Part shown: one piece after another, positions 23,122 through 33,052 of the stretch
How positions within the stretch are numbered: the stretch's first letter is position 1
Layout of the letters: each line of letters begins with the position of its first letter
Assembly (NCBI GenBank): GCA_001247695.2
Contig: LGRX02035290.1
Location: forward strand, 1-64,000
From: Cymbomonas tetramitiformis
Taxonomy: Eukaryota; Chlorophyta; Pyramimonadophyceae; Pyramimonadales; Pyramimonadaceae
Length of the DNA: 64,000 bases
Reading direction: 5' to 3'
Translations under genes and position numbers: made by a program
The notes under the pieces: model-generated
What the model saw: the letters and a program-made list of their open reading frames with translations, nothing else
Database searches by the model: none
Told to the model about the DNA's origin: nothing

Positions 23122-23122
23122 A

Positions 23123-23340
23123 TGTTCACATGTTGGTGGCTACTATGCACAAATACGTAAGACGCACGCCGTATGATAGAATAATATGTTCACATGTTGG
23201 TGGCTACTATGCACAAATACGTAAGGCGCACGCCGTATGATATAATAATATGATTGCTCACATGTAGGTGGCTACTATTCACAAATACGTAAGACGCGCG
23301 CCGTATCATATAGTAATATGTTCACATGTTGGTGAGGAGG
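23123..23340. repeat. ~65-bp tandem repeat, 4 copies
   Basis: TGTTCACATGTTGGTGGC recurs at 23123, 23187, ~23251 and 23319, each followed by TACTATGCACAAATACGTAA and CGCCGTATGATA. Confidence 0.9.
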
Positions 23341-23530
23341 AAGGGCGTCGGACAGCAAGCCTCTCTGTCCGTTGGGTTTGCCCACCAAGAATCTCACCCT
23401 GTCGGGTGCCAGTCGATCATAACCCAACCGGAAGTTGCTGCAGAGGGCGCTGTACTCGTACCTGGCCACGAACACCGTCAAAGACGACTGGTTGAGTAGC
23501 TGCCGCACTTGATCAGAGCTTAGGGTAGGC

Positions 23531-23625
23531 TATTTAATTTAGAATATTTTTTCATAATTTTAGAATAACCCATTTTCATCGTTAATTTAGAATAAGTTTT
23601 CTTGATGTCACCCGGCTATGACCGG
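23531..23625 (+). repeat. Left terminal inverted repeat of the Mutator-like unit
   Basis: It contains three spaced TTAGAATAA-type words, then TTTTCATCGTTAATTTAGAA, TTTTCTTGATGTCA and GGCTATGACCGGT. The ATG within GGCTATGACC (23618) opens the frame of the transposase gene. Confidence 0.85.
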
Positions 23626-23710
23626 TGCATGCATCCATGACGTTGTACCTGTTGAGCTATCGCCATGTCATGCGAAGAGTTGTCGCGTAGCCAAACGAGA
23701 GGAAAGTAAC

Positions 23711-26350
23711 ATGGCCGAGCCCGACGGCTTTGAGTTCACACGCCCGGGCAAAAATGTGGACGATATATATCCTTCGGAGGGAGAAGAAGAGGAAGAAGAG
23801 GACTTCCTCGTTGCACCTAAGGGGAAGGGGAAGCGTACCCGTGTTCCCATAGTGTGGAGTACGGTCTTGAACGGTGTATCCTATGTAGAGTGCCAAGAGA
23901 TGATGGCAACCTTGAGCCCTGAGGGTGTGACCATGGCTAACAAGCAATATAAGTCGAAAAAAACCTCTGCCGTGACTCAAAACTCCAAGTGTGCTTTAAA
24001 CTTTACTCACGGTTGTGGAGTTCACTATAAAATTGTCAAGGGGACGACCTCAGGCCCTACTGTTGCATGCAACTTGTACTCCCGTGGTACACACGGCCAT
24101 ACTAATTTCATAGGAAAGGGTATGTCGAATACTGTAAAGGACAAGTGTAAGGAGGCGATCCACGAAAAGCTTCCGCCTAAAAAAGCCATTTTTAAGAAGC
24201 TTAGTACCACAGTCACCACAGCCATGGAAGCCGATGATGACCTTGATTACAAGGTCATAAAAAACTTTGTGTACAACAATCGCAAACAAATCTTGGGGCT
24301 TAAAACCATAAAGACTTGCGGTCAGTTCATGGAGGTTTGCCAGACCTCCAACTTGTTGGCCATCCCCGTGACCGATCGCAAAACGGCGGGGACGCTTTGC
24401 ATGTTTGAAGGACAAGTACTCAATCCGAGCGGCTTCGAAACCGTGGAACATTACGCCGAGAATTCCGCGAACACCCTGCCTCCTATTCCTTTCGAAGCCC
24501 AAGCAACCCAAGATGAGCTTAATACTTGGAAGGTGGCGGGTTGGAATGAAGACTTTTCCGTTTATGAACGGAACCTTCAAGCACATTTCAACTCAATTCT
24601 TGCTTGCGAGTCTGCTGAGTACTTCGTGCATATCTTAGAGAACATGCTTGTCGTCCAAGGGTGGAGTACGCGTTCGAAAAGGTTTTACAAAGGGAAGTTG
24701 AACTTGCGTGCCCTGTACAAGAACTACTGTACACCGAACTCGTCAACGATTATGTCGCAGCGCAGAAACGCAAAAGGTGGTGCGTGATTTACACCACTTG
24801 GGGGAAACTCGAGGTACTTCTCGCAAAGGATCACCGCTCACGCGACGACACGTACAAGACGAACTGGCAAGGCTTACGTCTTGAATGCAACGGGTCTTCC
24901 TACTTGGATAAGCGTTTTCGTCTCGGGGCGCTCGCCATCAAATCGCACGAGGACGCCTATGCTTCGCAAATAGTGGACTTTTGCTTGATCGCGGCTATGC
25001 AACTTGGTTTCCAGAAAGTGTGGCAACCTCGTTATCATACTTTGGATCACTCCCTCGCTTTCTTCAACGCTAACGCCAAGCTTCCGGAAACCATCACGCA
25101 CGTTCTAGAGCATTTGAAGTTACCAACGGACCACTGTACACTTGTCGCGGAAGAGATTAAGCAAGGGATATGTTGGTCGCATTGCATGATGAAGCTTAAC
25201 GAGAAGACCGCGCTATTCAACGACGCTCATAACGTTAACGGCTTCAAGCATGGCGTTACGGAAATACACAACATCACCATCGTTGGTGCTCGTGATAGTG
25301 CATTCAAGCTCTTCATCGAACTATACAAGCGTGATGAAGAGTATATTTGCAACTGGTTCGTGGAGACTTGGTGGGGCAAGTGGGGTGGGTGGGTTCTCGG
25401 CTTCATGCCAGAAGGGATCCAATCTACGCAGAACAGTCCCGAGTGCGTGAATAGACACGTGAAAGACGAGATGACAATGCGTAAGCAACTCCAACTCGAG
25501 GTATTCCATCCTTCTGCGCTAAAATACATGCACGAGGAGACGATATACGACGGGCAACACCCAATACCTACGACTCCAGTTATCACACAAGCTATTTGGC
25601 GGGAGGCGCTACTTATGATTGACAACAACATGCTCGAGCTTATGACGCGCACGACTGGCGTCTTGGGGGTTACAGACCGTCCTTCATATGTCGTTCCCTC
25701 CCTTAAGACCTTCGATAAGTTGAGTGGTTCCACTATCGCGGATAAAAGGAAATAGATTGCTCCCCTTGTGGTAAAGTTCCTCGCCCTTATGCGCGACCCT
25801 GAACACCCTCCAGCGACGGTTGTCACCTTCGAGCAGTTCATGAACACCTACAAGTCTTTTGTGATCTTACGACCTTTGGACGCTAATAAGGTCACCGAAT
25901 ATGGGCACCACTGGTGTATGTGCCCTATCTACGCGGAGAGCGTCACGTGTGCATGCTGTATTGCTGTTGGCTTATTCAAAGGGAAGTTTAAGGCGCCTCT
26001 TGAAAAACATCTCGACATAATTGGCCGACACCCACAAGTGGGACGCCCGAGAAATTGCCCGAGAGATTGGCGCCTTGAAAAGGCAACCCCTTGGGAAGAT
26101 CACCGCGAAACTGAAACGGGAAGCATCCAAGCGAGCGCGCGAGATGGCAGAGCTAGACATGGAAGCAAGATGCTCGCAGCAAGTTCCTAAAAGTTTGTCG
26201 TGCGAACTGTGCGGTGAAGAAGACAACGGAGATGAAATGCTGTTATGCGACGTGTGCAATAAGGGCTTCCATATTTTTTGCTTGCGTCCAAGCCTAAGCA
26301 AGATCCCAGCAGGAACATGGTTGTGCGGAATATGCGTAGCTAAGGAATAG
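23711..26350 (+). pseudogene. MULE transposase with SWIM zinc finger and C-terminal PHD finger (interrupted)
   Basis: The frame opens at 23618 in the TIR; 23711 (M-A-E-P) is the likelier start. Segment 1 (to ~24660) has an acidic N-terminus and a FAR1-like Cys/His region (C-A-L-N-F-T-H-G-C-G-V-H-Y). After a frameshift near 24600-24690, segment 2 (to 25755) has the MULE DDE core: R-D-D-T-Y-K-T-N-W-Q-G, then T-L-D-H-S-L-A-F-F-N-A-N-A-K-L-P. A TAG at 25753-25755 interrupts, and the same frame continues with a SWIM finger (W-C-M-C-P-I-Y...C-A-C-C) and an AT-hook-like G-R-P-R. A final shift near 26050 leads to a PHD finger (C-E-L-C, L-C-D-V-C, F-H-I-F-C, C-G-I-C) and stop at 26350. Three lesions suggest an inactive copy unless some are introns. 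Confidence 0.8.
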
Positions 26351-26467
26351 ACAATTTTCTTCAGGTGTACATAAGTGTATGTAATAGCAAGTATTAATAT
26401 TTTGTGTACACACTATTATCAAGTATATTTTTGAATCAATCTAGCAACCTCTTTACTTTGCTTTACT

Positions 26468-26755
26468 TTATAAAATAAAATCCCACTTGGCCCAGGAGGT
26501 GAAGTAAATATCCGTGGTAGCATGTGGTAGCCAAATGTTCGTGAAGCAACTTTTGCAAGTGAGCCGGTCAGGTTGTGGCAAGGGAATATCGGCTAGGTCC
26601 CTACCCACTACCGCCCACCTTGCAAGGAACCGCTCGTGGTCGGCGTATCCTTCAAAATTGTTGGCGAAAGCTTGTTGCAGGTCTTGCAAGTCCCGGTTGA
26701 ACCGAGCGCGGAGCCACGCTTTCCGTTCGCAGTGGTCGCAACATGGTTGGGGCAT
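26468..26755 (-). CDS. Small Cys-rich (zinc-ribbon-like) protein, 95 aa
   Basis: It begins M-P-Q-P-C-C-D-H-C and ends near C-K-S-C-F, giving a CxxC...CxxC pair that could bind zinc around a helical middle. An in-frame upstream ATG at 26863 would add a 36-residue leader that is less convincing. It lies between the transposase and gene 26964 on the opposite strand. Function is unknown; it could be a DNA-binding accessory of the transposon. Confidence 0.5.
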   Translation of the reverse strand: MPQPCCDHCERKAWLRARFNRDLQDLQQAFANNFEGYADHERFLARWAVVGRDLADIPLPQPDRLTCKSCFTNIWLPHATTDIYFTSWAKWDFIL

Positions 26756-27357
26756 ACTTGTTTCGTACTTTAACAAAGTTTCCTTGGGTCGATAAGTGAT
26801 AGTAAGATGCGAACACAAGGGAGTATGTATGCGAACAACGTGATATGTTATTATATAGTACACGCTATACGATATCTTATACCATATACGTTATAGACGC
26901 TATTGTATTTGACTAAACCTATTTGACTAAGCATAAACCTAGTCTTAGCCCGCAAATAAAAAAATGAACAGAGTAATAAATAGGGACGAGGACTATCAAT
27001 CTTCCAGAGGCTACCTACCCGCCCCATACAATTGCCCAGCGCTTTGGCAAAAGCACGTCGTGGTCCGCGGGGAAGACGAGAACCCTACGAAGGATCCCCA
27101 CTATGGACTCACTCGCCCCAACAAGCGGTGCGAGTTGCATAAGGTCCTCATATGCATGGTTGAGTATGGGGAGGCTGGCGTTTGGCCATTAGAGTTTCCT
27201 TTCGATTGGTTCCCAATGCTCGACCACTACGCTGTCGACAACCGCAAGCAGGGTGCGTGGGTGTGGTGCGAGGAGATCGCAACCACTCGCATTGCTTTCC
27301 ACGACCATGGAAACGACGACGATGGAAGATTCATCTCCCGTGTGTCGTACAAGTTGT

Positions 27358-28632
27358 CAGAGTGGAGACTTACGGCGTAAATACGCCGTAAATACGCCGT
27401 AGTGCACTGTCGAGGAGCTCGTATTTTCCCCCTGAGCCAAATTTGCGTAAATACGGTAAGTCATACCGTATTTTCTCAAATCTGTCATCCGCCTTCGTTC
27501 GTTTCACTTTTTGAGGCATATTTTTATGTTTCTTCGTTTGGCAGATGGGACACACCTTGCGTGGGCAAAGTTTACTATAAGTTTTTCACTCTGGTGGCTG
27601 CTTTTGACACCATACCTGGGCTCACTGCAGTACGTAGGACTTCTCTTAAGTTGCTGGCTAAGCAGCGCTGGGAGTTTGCGCATTCTGACTTACACTACTC
27701 CGCCGGCTTTTGTGTGGATCCTGAGTATTGGGATAGTGACTATGGTCAAGAAGCAAACCACGAAGTGATGACCGGCTTTCGCAACAGTGTCAAACAGTTA
27801 ACTCTCAGTTCAGAAGAAAGCGCACGAGTGATGGACCAGTGGATCCGGTTTCGTATGGCAGAGGGTTGTTTCGCAGACGAGCATTGTCTCGTGCAAGCAA
27901 AAATACTTCCAGGATACAAGTGGTGGCTGGCTTGGGGAAGTATGACCCCAGACCTGCAGAGGTTTGCTATCAGGGTTCTGTTTCAAGTTGCATGCTCCAG
28001 CTCGTGCGAACGTATCAACAGCGAGGCGGATCACATTAAGTCCAAGAAGCGCAATAGGATGAAACATTCCACCCATGAGCGTGAGATTTATGTCCATCAT
28101 AACTTGCAAGTGCTTGACAAGTTAGAAAATTTAGAGTATGAGGAGCCGGTTATCCTATGGGATGCTGACATTAACTCAGAGGAGAATACATCCGATGAGA
28201 AGGAAGCAGCGAAGGACAGTGATTAATAATATATGTTGTGAAGAATGTTATCTGTTTGGAATAATGTTATCTGCTGTGAAGAATGTTATCTGTCTTGAAT
28301 AATAATTTCTGCTATCAATAATGAAATCTGTCTGGAATAATTCTTTTTTCCCCTTTCTCTTTTCCCTTCTCTCTTGGTTATTACATCTCACCGCGTTATT
28401 ACATCTCACCGCATTATTACATCTCACCGCCTCCAGGGCTCCGCGCCTTTCTCTTCTCTGCGCCCCCCCTGTTTTCAGTTCTTCGCTCGGATTTTCACCT
28501 TTTCTCTCGCGTCCTATCACCGTAAACCGCCGTAATATCCTGCGTTACGCCGTAAATACGCCGTATATACGCAATACGGCGATTTTGCCTCGCCGTAACC
28601 GTATTCACCGTAAGCCGTAAGTCTCCACTCTG
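27358..28632. mobile_element. 1.27-kb hAT element with 8-bp target duplication
   Basis: The ends are CAGAGTGGAGACTTACGGC and its inverse. The target duplication CAAGTTGT lies at 27350-27357 and 28633-28640, exact. Subterminal regions contain repeated CGCCGTAAATACG words. Only the 3' part of a hAT transposase remains, so it is a deletion derivative. TATTACATCTCACCGC is repeated three times at 28380-28432. Confidence 0.9.
27546..28226 (+). pseudogene. hAT transposase, C-terminal part only
   Basis: The ORF includes Q-R-W-E-F-A-H-S-D-L-H-Y-S-A-G-F, then W-W-L-A-W-G-S-M-T-P-D-L-Q-R-F-A-I-R-V-L-F-Q (written in parts: WWLAWGSM, PDLQRFAIRVL), S-S-S-C-E-R-I-N-S and a charged C-terminus. These are hallmarks of the hAT dimerisation region. 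The zinc-finger and most of the catalytic domain are missing. A TACG|gtaagt donor at ~27462 upstream suggests the original gene was spliced. Confidence 0.75.
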
Positions 28633-28933
28633 CAAGTTGTGCAGCAAGTGCGCTAAAACTTGTCAGAGGATGGCGGTGCCTCTCGAGAGGCACGAGCGCA
28701 ATGCAAGTTTGAATATTTATGAACGTTTGAACGTCGAGTTCGAGCTAATGTAGAATATAACGAATTAGCACAGACTAGTAACGATAACGAGCAAGTAAAA
28801 CAAATAATATTTGTTTGCAAAAACAAGTAATGATATGCATAAACTTGTAAGTGTAATACATGTTTTTTCACCTATTGAGCTAGTGTCCAAGCATGGCATA
28901 CACGTCTCGAAAGTACAGCATTATGTAAGCCTA

Positions 28934-30169
28934 TTATGTACGCTTTCGCTTGGCTTGTTCCTTCCCTACGGGTCCCTTCGCGGCTTTGTCTAAGGCTTTC
29001 TCAACATCGCGTGCCAAAACCTTCAGGGCTTTCTTATGCTCCTCGTCCACCGTGTTCGTGAGGTCTGTGCCCGCTAGAAAGTACTTCACGAACTCCTTCG
29101 TAACGAAGTCGAGATAACCCCAATGTAAGGCCGAGTTCACGGGGTTCAGCTGAACATCAGGGTCGTAGGAAGCCACGCCCTTCAACGCCAAGTTCGCGGA
29201 GAACACCACCCGGGGCGTGCCATCCGCATTGGCCACCCCTTGGTGTACCCCTCCCACCACCGCGCAGTCGCCCAATCCCACTTTCTCCTTTCCCCCAACG
29301 TTCCTTGCATACGCGTCGAGGGTTTCCTTCGAGAGCATGAGGGCGCGCTGCTCGTGGAACTGGACATCGCAGTTCAATTGCAATGCCCCTTGCGTCGATT
29401 GGCCTAGGAGCTCAACCGACGCATCGAAGGACGGTGTTGGTGCACAACACAACCTTGTTGGGGATGATGGGCCAAGGTAGGCCACAATGGCCAAGTGATG
29501 AGGGGGTTCGGTGAGAGGTTGGTTCAGTGGCTGGTCCAAGTGCCAAGGTTGCCACCCCGTAAGGGAGGAGAGGACCTTCCCCGATTTCTCCGCAACCAGG
29601 TTGTCGTTGATTAAAAACGCTTGGTTCTCGACGGTGTACGAGTTACGTAGGTTTTCCAATACCTGCGTCTCCACCTCGTTGACGAAGACGTTCAAGTGCT
29701 TCCGATCTTCGTCGTCGAGGAAGTTGTCGTAGAAGTCCGTCAATATTTCCCCCCCCCCGTGTTTCGCGGTTTCATGAAACACCTCTAGCTTTCCTCCGGT
29801 AAGGGTTACCATTCCGCTAGGAAGTTTGTCCCAATCCGGCACCTTGTTCAACGCTTCACGCCACATAAGCGAAGAGCGCATTTCCAGATGTTGTCGCGTG
29901 TCTTCGGGTAACGACACCACGAAGTTGTTTGCGAAGCCTATTGCTCGCGTACGATCGAAGTCGTCCAAATATTTTTCTTTGCCTCTTGCGGGTTTCTTTG
30001 ATTGTCCGCTGCATTTTGCGCAACGCAGCTCGCCTTTGCCTCTTTTTACCCGGGTGCAGCGTTTGCCCTCGTGGTCCATAGTCGACGGGTCTTGCTTGCA
30101 TTCAATGAGCTTTCCCTTCTTGTTTAACTGTCCGCATTCGCAGATCTCGGCAAGTGTTGATTGTTCCAT
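28934..30169 (-). CDS. 2-oxoglutarate/Fe(II) dioxygenase-like protein with N-terminal Cys cluster, 411 aa
   Basis: Intact ORF. Residues 10-53 form a Cys-rich module (C-E-C...C...C...C-A-K-C). The catalytic signature is complete: H210-x-D212 in W-Q-P-W-H-L-D-Q, a distal H309 in V-V-G-G-V-H-Q-G, and R320 in T-P-R-V-V-F-S-A-N. That is the Fe(II) triad plus the 2-oxoglutarate-binding Arg at the expected spacing. The tail is lysine-rich (nuclear-like). Substrate is unknown; the setting inside a DNA transposon beside a methyltransferase-like ORF makes nucleic acid or histone a plausible target. The region between 28760 and 28933 has no gene. Confidence 0.65.
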   Translation of the reverse strand: MEQSTLAEICECGQLNKKGKLIECKQDPSTMDHEGKRCTRVKRGKGELRCAKCSGQSKKPARGKEKYLDDFDRTRAIGFANNFVVSLPEDTRQHLEMRSSLMWREALNKVPDWDKLPSGMVTLTGGKLEVFHETAKHGGGEILTDFYDNFLDDEDRKHLNVFVNEVETQVLENLRNSYTVENQAFLINDNLVAEKSGKVLSSLTGWQPWHLDQPLNQPLTEPPHHLAIVAYLGPSSPTRLCCAPTPSFDASVELLGQSTQGALQLNCDVQFHEQRALMLSKETLDAYARNVGGKEKVGLGDCAVVGGVHQGVANADGTPRVVFSANLALKGVASYDPDVQLNPVNSALHWGYLDFVTKEFVKYFLAGTDLTNTVDEEHKKALKVLARDVEKALDKAAKGPVGKEQAKRKRT

Positions 30170-30177
30170 AGTCGTTA

Positions 30178-30566
30178 CGATTTACGTTCGGGTTATAATA
30201 AATTTCGACTTTCACGAAAGGAAATAAAAGCGCCACTAACTTGCATATTCACGGCCGTGAATTCCAGATTCACGGCCGTGAATTCCAGATTCACGGCCGT
30301 GAATTCCATATGTCCGAATGGAACCGAAAGCCGTTCGATTAAAATCGAACGGTTTTTTGTTCCATTCGGAAAGATTCACGGCCGTGAATCTAAAATTCAC
30401 GGCCGTGAATAACAGGGATATATGACCGACCTGTTTTCATCTCATGCCCTTCACACGGGTGCTATGTCACGCGACGGGGAGTTCGGGACGACGGCGATAA
30501 ACGTTAGATAGCGGGCTCGAGGTATGCTGTGATAGGCATAATACAATAGTAGCTTACGACGCATGG
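30178..30566. promoter_or_regulatory. Divergent control region with five 16-bp palindromes and a large hairpin
   Basis: ATTCACGGCCGTGAAT is repeated exactly at 30247, 30268, 30289 (21-bp pitch), 30374 and 30395. Between copies 3 and 4 lies a long hairpin, 30312-30370, with outer arms TCCGAATGGAAC/GTTCCATTCGGA and inner arms CCGTTCGATT/AATCGAACGG. The block separates the minus-strand dioxygenase (starts 30169) from the plus-strand ORF (starts 30567), so it could hold operators for both. The 21-bp pitch places three sites on one face of the helix. Confidence 0.7.
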
Positions 30567-31533
30567 GTGGACGAAATCTTTTATTCAATACAGTCGCCAA
30601 CACTCTCCGAGATATGCCAACCTACTGAACCCATAGGGCAAAACAATGTGAACGCGGAGGTTGCGACATGCGACGAGATTGAACCGTATGAAACAACGGA
30701 GCGCGTTGCGGACGACAATGCGAACGACAATGCAAACGACGACAACGCGAGCAAGTTGTTTCCGAAACGAAAACGGAGTGCGTTGTCAACGAGGTGTGCT
30801 CCTCTGAAAAACTTACCATTTAAAATAACGATACCAAGGGTATGTGATAAAGGCACTAGTTTTTATCCCACAATCGCACAACAATACACGCCTCTATTAG
30901 CAGTTATTGGCAATTTGTTTCACGGAAAAAAAAAATGGCGATTTTTGCTGCGGTAAGGGACCTCGCTACGTTTACAACAACCGAGTTCGGTTCAAACCGA
31001 AGACGATCTTTCTGAGCGATAAGCATCCTGCGAAAGGCATAAGACGCCTAGACTTAGAGAAAATCAAGTGGGAAGAATTCAACCCGCAAGTAGACATCAT
31101 AATATCGTCCTTGCCATATGCAAGAGGGAAGTGCGAACCTTTGTTAGCTGCGTGTCTTCAATCCAACGCCACGATCGTGTGTTTGAAGCTATTGCATTCG
31201 TTCGAACGTCCTGTGGTGGGGGATAGTAGAGCTAGTGCGTTCCAAAGGCTTGGCTTAAAGATTTTGCTACCGCCTGCAAAGTATCCGGGGTTCGATCGTA
31301 GTTTAGGAGAAGTTGAAGCCTGGTAAATTCTTTTCAACTTAGCGACAACAAAAGATTTACTAAAGAAAAGTGTCAGTGAGTTTCACAACTTGTTGTACGA
31401 AGACAGAGGATACCCGGAAAGTGCTGGGAGCGTACCTTTTATTTATTCTGGCGTAGAGCACAACGTTGCACCTTTCAAGGATCGAGGACTTATTTTGTGG
31501 GATTCGCGGAAACAGGCGGCCGGTGCTAATAAG
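30567..31533 (+). pseudogene. DNA methyltransferase-like protein of the Mutator-like unit (frameshifted)
   Basis: 30567-30940 encodes an acidic N-terminus with a K-R-K-R signal-like patch. The frame changes in a run of ten A at ~30930. It continues through ~31326 with P-Q-V-D-I-I-I-S-S-L-P-Y-A (SLPY at 31105-31119), which resembles catalytic motif IV of amino-methyltransferases, followed by K-L-L-H-S-F-E-R-P. A TAA at 31324 interrupts, but the same frame stays open to 31533. A clear SAM-binding motif I is not seen. Adenine or cytosine-N4 methylation is inferred only from motif IV and context. It could be a fusion partner of the following dioxygenase. Confidence 0.45.
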
Positions 31534-31593
31534 TGATAACCAAAGGTTGAAGGTACTACTCACGGAATTTGAAGCAACGTTGCATGCACAAAC

Positions 31594-32226
31594 GTGCAAG
31601 ATAATAGAGCGTGGCTGCGCAAACGAGGCAAAACCGCAAAAGGCAAGAAAGGAGGGAAGGAGGGTTGGAATGTTGGGTGGTGGTTTAACATGGGGAGAAC
31701 AGTGCAGCAAGAGGGGTTTGCCCCTAAGCTAGATGGAACATGTGCTTTCGGGACGCCCCACCCTTGGCACAAGAAAAAAGGTGTTTACATGGACGATCCG
31801 CTAACAAGTGCAAGCAAGCCGTATTGGAAGAAAGAACTTTACATCCTAGCAGGTGAAATCTTAGAAATAATAGACGCGGATCACAAGAGAGACGGCGATT
31901 GGTGCTTGTATGTGTCGTGCATGCTAGCCGGTAAGTGCGAAGTGAAGCGACACGAGGACAGAAAAGATGTGTCACATCAATACATAATCTTTCTTGGAAA
32001 CTACAAGAACGCGGTTTTGGAGATGGAGTCGCCCAGAGAGGATAGCAATGGCACCCTTCTGCAATTCTCTGAAAGCCATAAGGTTTTAAAGTGCGATGCG
32101 CGGTGCAAACATAGAGTAGCATCTGCAGGTTTTGAGGGAGTGCGCTATTGCGTTACTTTATACAAAATGTATGACAGGCGTCTAACCAAACCAGCCCCGG
32201 TGTATTGGCCACCACATTATATTTAA
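31594..32226 (+). CDS. TET/JBP-like 2-oxoglutarate/Fe(II) dioxygenase domain, 210 aa
   Basis: Residues 120-122 are H-E-D (HxD). A strand-turn follows (I-I-F-L-G-N-Y-K-N-A-V-L-E-M), then H173 in C-K-H-R-V and R184 in G-V-R-Y-C-V-T-L-Y-K-M. HxD...G-x-x-x-x-x-x-L...H...G-x-R-Y is the arrangement seen in TET/JBP-type nucleobase dioxygenases of algae and phages. The upstream frames at 31466-31730 overlap and may be an upstream exon or a frameshifted N-terminus, so the true start is unclear. If active it would oxidise a modified base, opposing a methyltransferase. Assignment within the dioxygenase superfamily is inference. Confidence 0.6.
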   Translation: MQDNRAWLRKRGKTAKGKKGGKEGWNVGWWFNMGRTVQQEGFAPKLDGTCAFGTPHPWHKKKGVYMDDPLTSASKPYWKKELYILAGEILEIIDADHKRDGDWCLYVSCMLAGKCEVKRHEDRKDVSHQYIIFLGNYKNAVLEMESPREDSNGTLLQFSESHKVLKCDARCKHRVASAGFEGVRYCVTLYKMYDRRLTKPAPVYWPPHYI

Positions 32227-32235
32227 TGTACAACA

Positions 32236-32601
32236 GTGGAAGGTGAGTACGCCTTTGCGAAATCAGGAGAGTCAACCATAACGTGTTTGCATAGACTCAC
32301 CCCCGTAATAACGTCTGAAGCACACCATTCGTGCCTTAAAACGTACCCCCTATTGTGCACAGTTAGTTATGAAGCACAACTTGCACATAGTTTGCCAATA
32401 GTGTTTCCACATTGCCTAATTGTAAGAAGCATAGCGCCCGCTGAGCAATGGTGGACGCTACGGTGCTCCCTAGTAGCTAATAGTGATAACCAATACAAGA
32501 ATCGAGCCATGTATGACATGTTTTTTGCCCGGTTGTATAACACCGATAAGAAAGGTTGCATAATATCGTCGAGTTGCCACCCTGCACCATGGTTTGTGTA
32601 G
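32236..32601 (+). CDS. Hypothetical 121-aa protein
   Basis: The ORF starts 10 bp after the dioxygenase stop. It has a Cys/His-rich C-terminus (S-S-S-C-H-P-A-P-W-F-V). No family is recognised. The opposite strand is also open here, so coding strand is uncertain. Confidence 0.3.
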   Translation: MEGEYAFAKSGESTITCLHRLTPVITSEAHHSCLKTYPLLCTVSYEAQLAHSLPIVFPHCLIVRSIAPAEQWWTLRCSLVANSDNQYKNRAMYDMFFARLYNTDKKGCIISSSCHPAPWFV

Positions 32602-33052
32602 TGAAACAAGGGAAACGATCCAGAAAACAAGTGTCGCTGGCACGGTGAATATCCCCAGTTCCCACGTGAAGGTATAACCCCTCCCCAAGGCATACCCTCC
32701 GTGTATTCGAGATACACATAGCGGTTATGAAAGTCCCATATAGGGTTACCGTCACTATCGTCACTCTCCCATAGGTTCAAAGTGTCTGTATACTTTAGCC
32801 GGACGCCAGTTTCGACATACTCGTTGAATACAGTGCCTTTGAAAGCGGTGGGTTGATAGTGGGGGGCCTTATTTTCAAGCGGAACACACGCCGTGAGTGC
32901 CTATTACAACGGCGCCCACCATTATCACAAGTGAGACAAACCTTCTTAAAGCTTTTCGGAGGCTTCCTCATGATGGCAATAAGCGGGAACGAGAGCGTTT
33001 GACCTGTGTGCACATTATTTGAACACGAGTCGTGAAAAGGACCACCGGTCAT
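32600..33052 (-). CDS. Terminal Cys-rich ORF opening in the right TIR
   Basis: The frame opens with ATGACCGGT inside the right inverted repeat, exactly as the transposase frame does on the left. 33052-~32900 encodes a basic C-L-T-C-D...R-R-C segment. After a shift, ~32890-32600 encodes T-A-C-V-P-L-E and later N-L-W-E-S-D-D-S-D-G-N-P-I-W-D-F-H. A candidate acceptor (ttgtaatag) sits at the frame change. No family is recognised. Confidence 0.35.

Larger units (their letters stand above)
26964..28752 (+). pseudogene. Unrecognised transposon gene interrupted by a hAT element
   Basis: The 5' part (26964-27357) encodes ~131 residues rich in Trp and acidic residues (V-W-P-L-E-F-P-F-D-W-F, A-W-V-W-C-E-E-I). 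The hAT insertion at 27358-28632 with duplicated CAAGTTGT splits it. Skipping the insertion and one duplicate, the same frame continues from 28641 through a C-S-K-C-A-K-T-C cluster to a TAG at 28750-28752. This shows the gene was intact before insertion. It pairs in style with the CxxC protein on the opposite strand at 26468. Confidence 0.55.
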
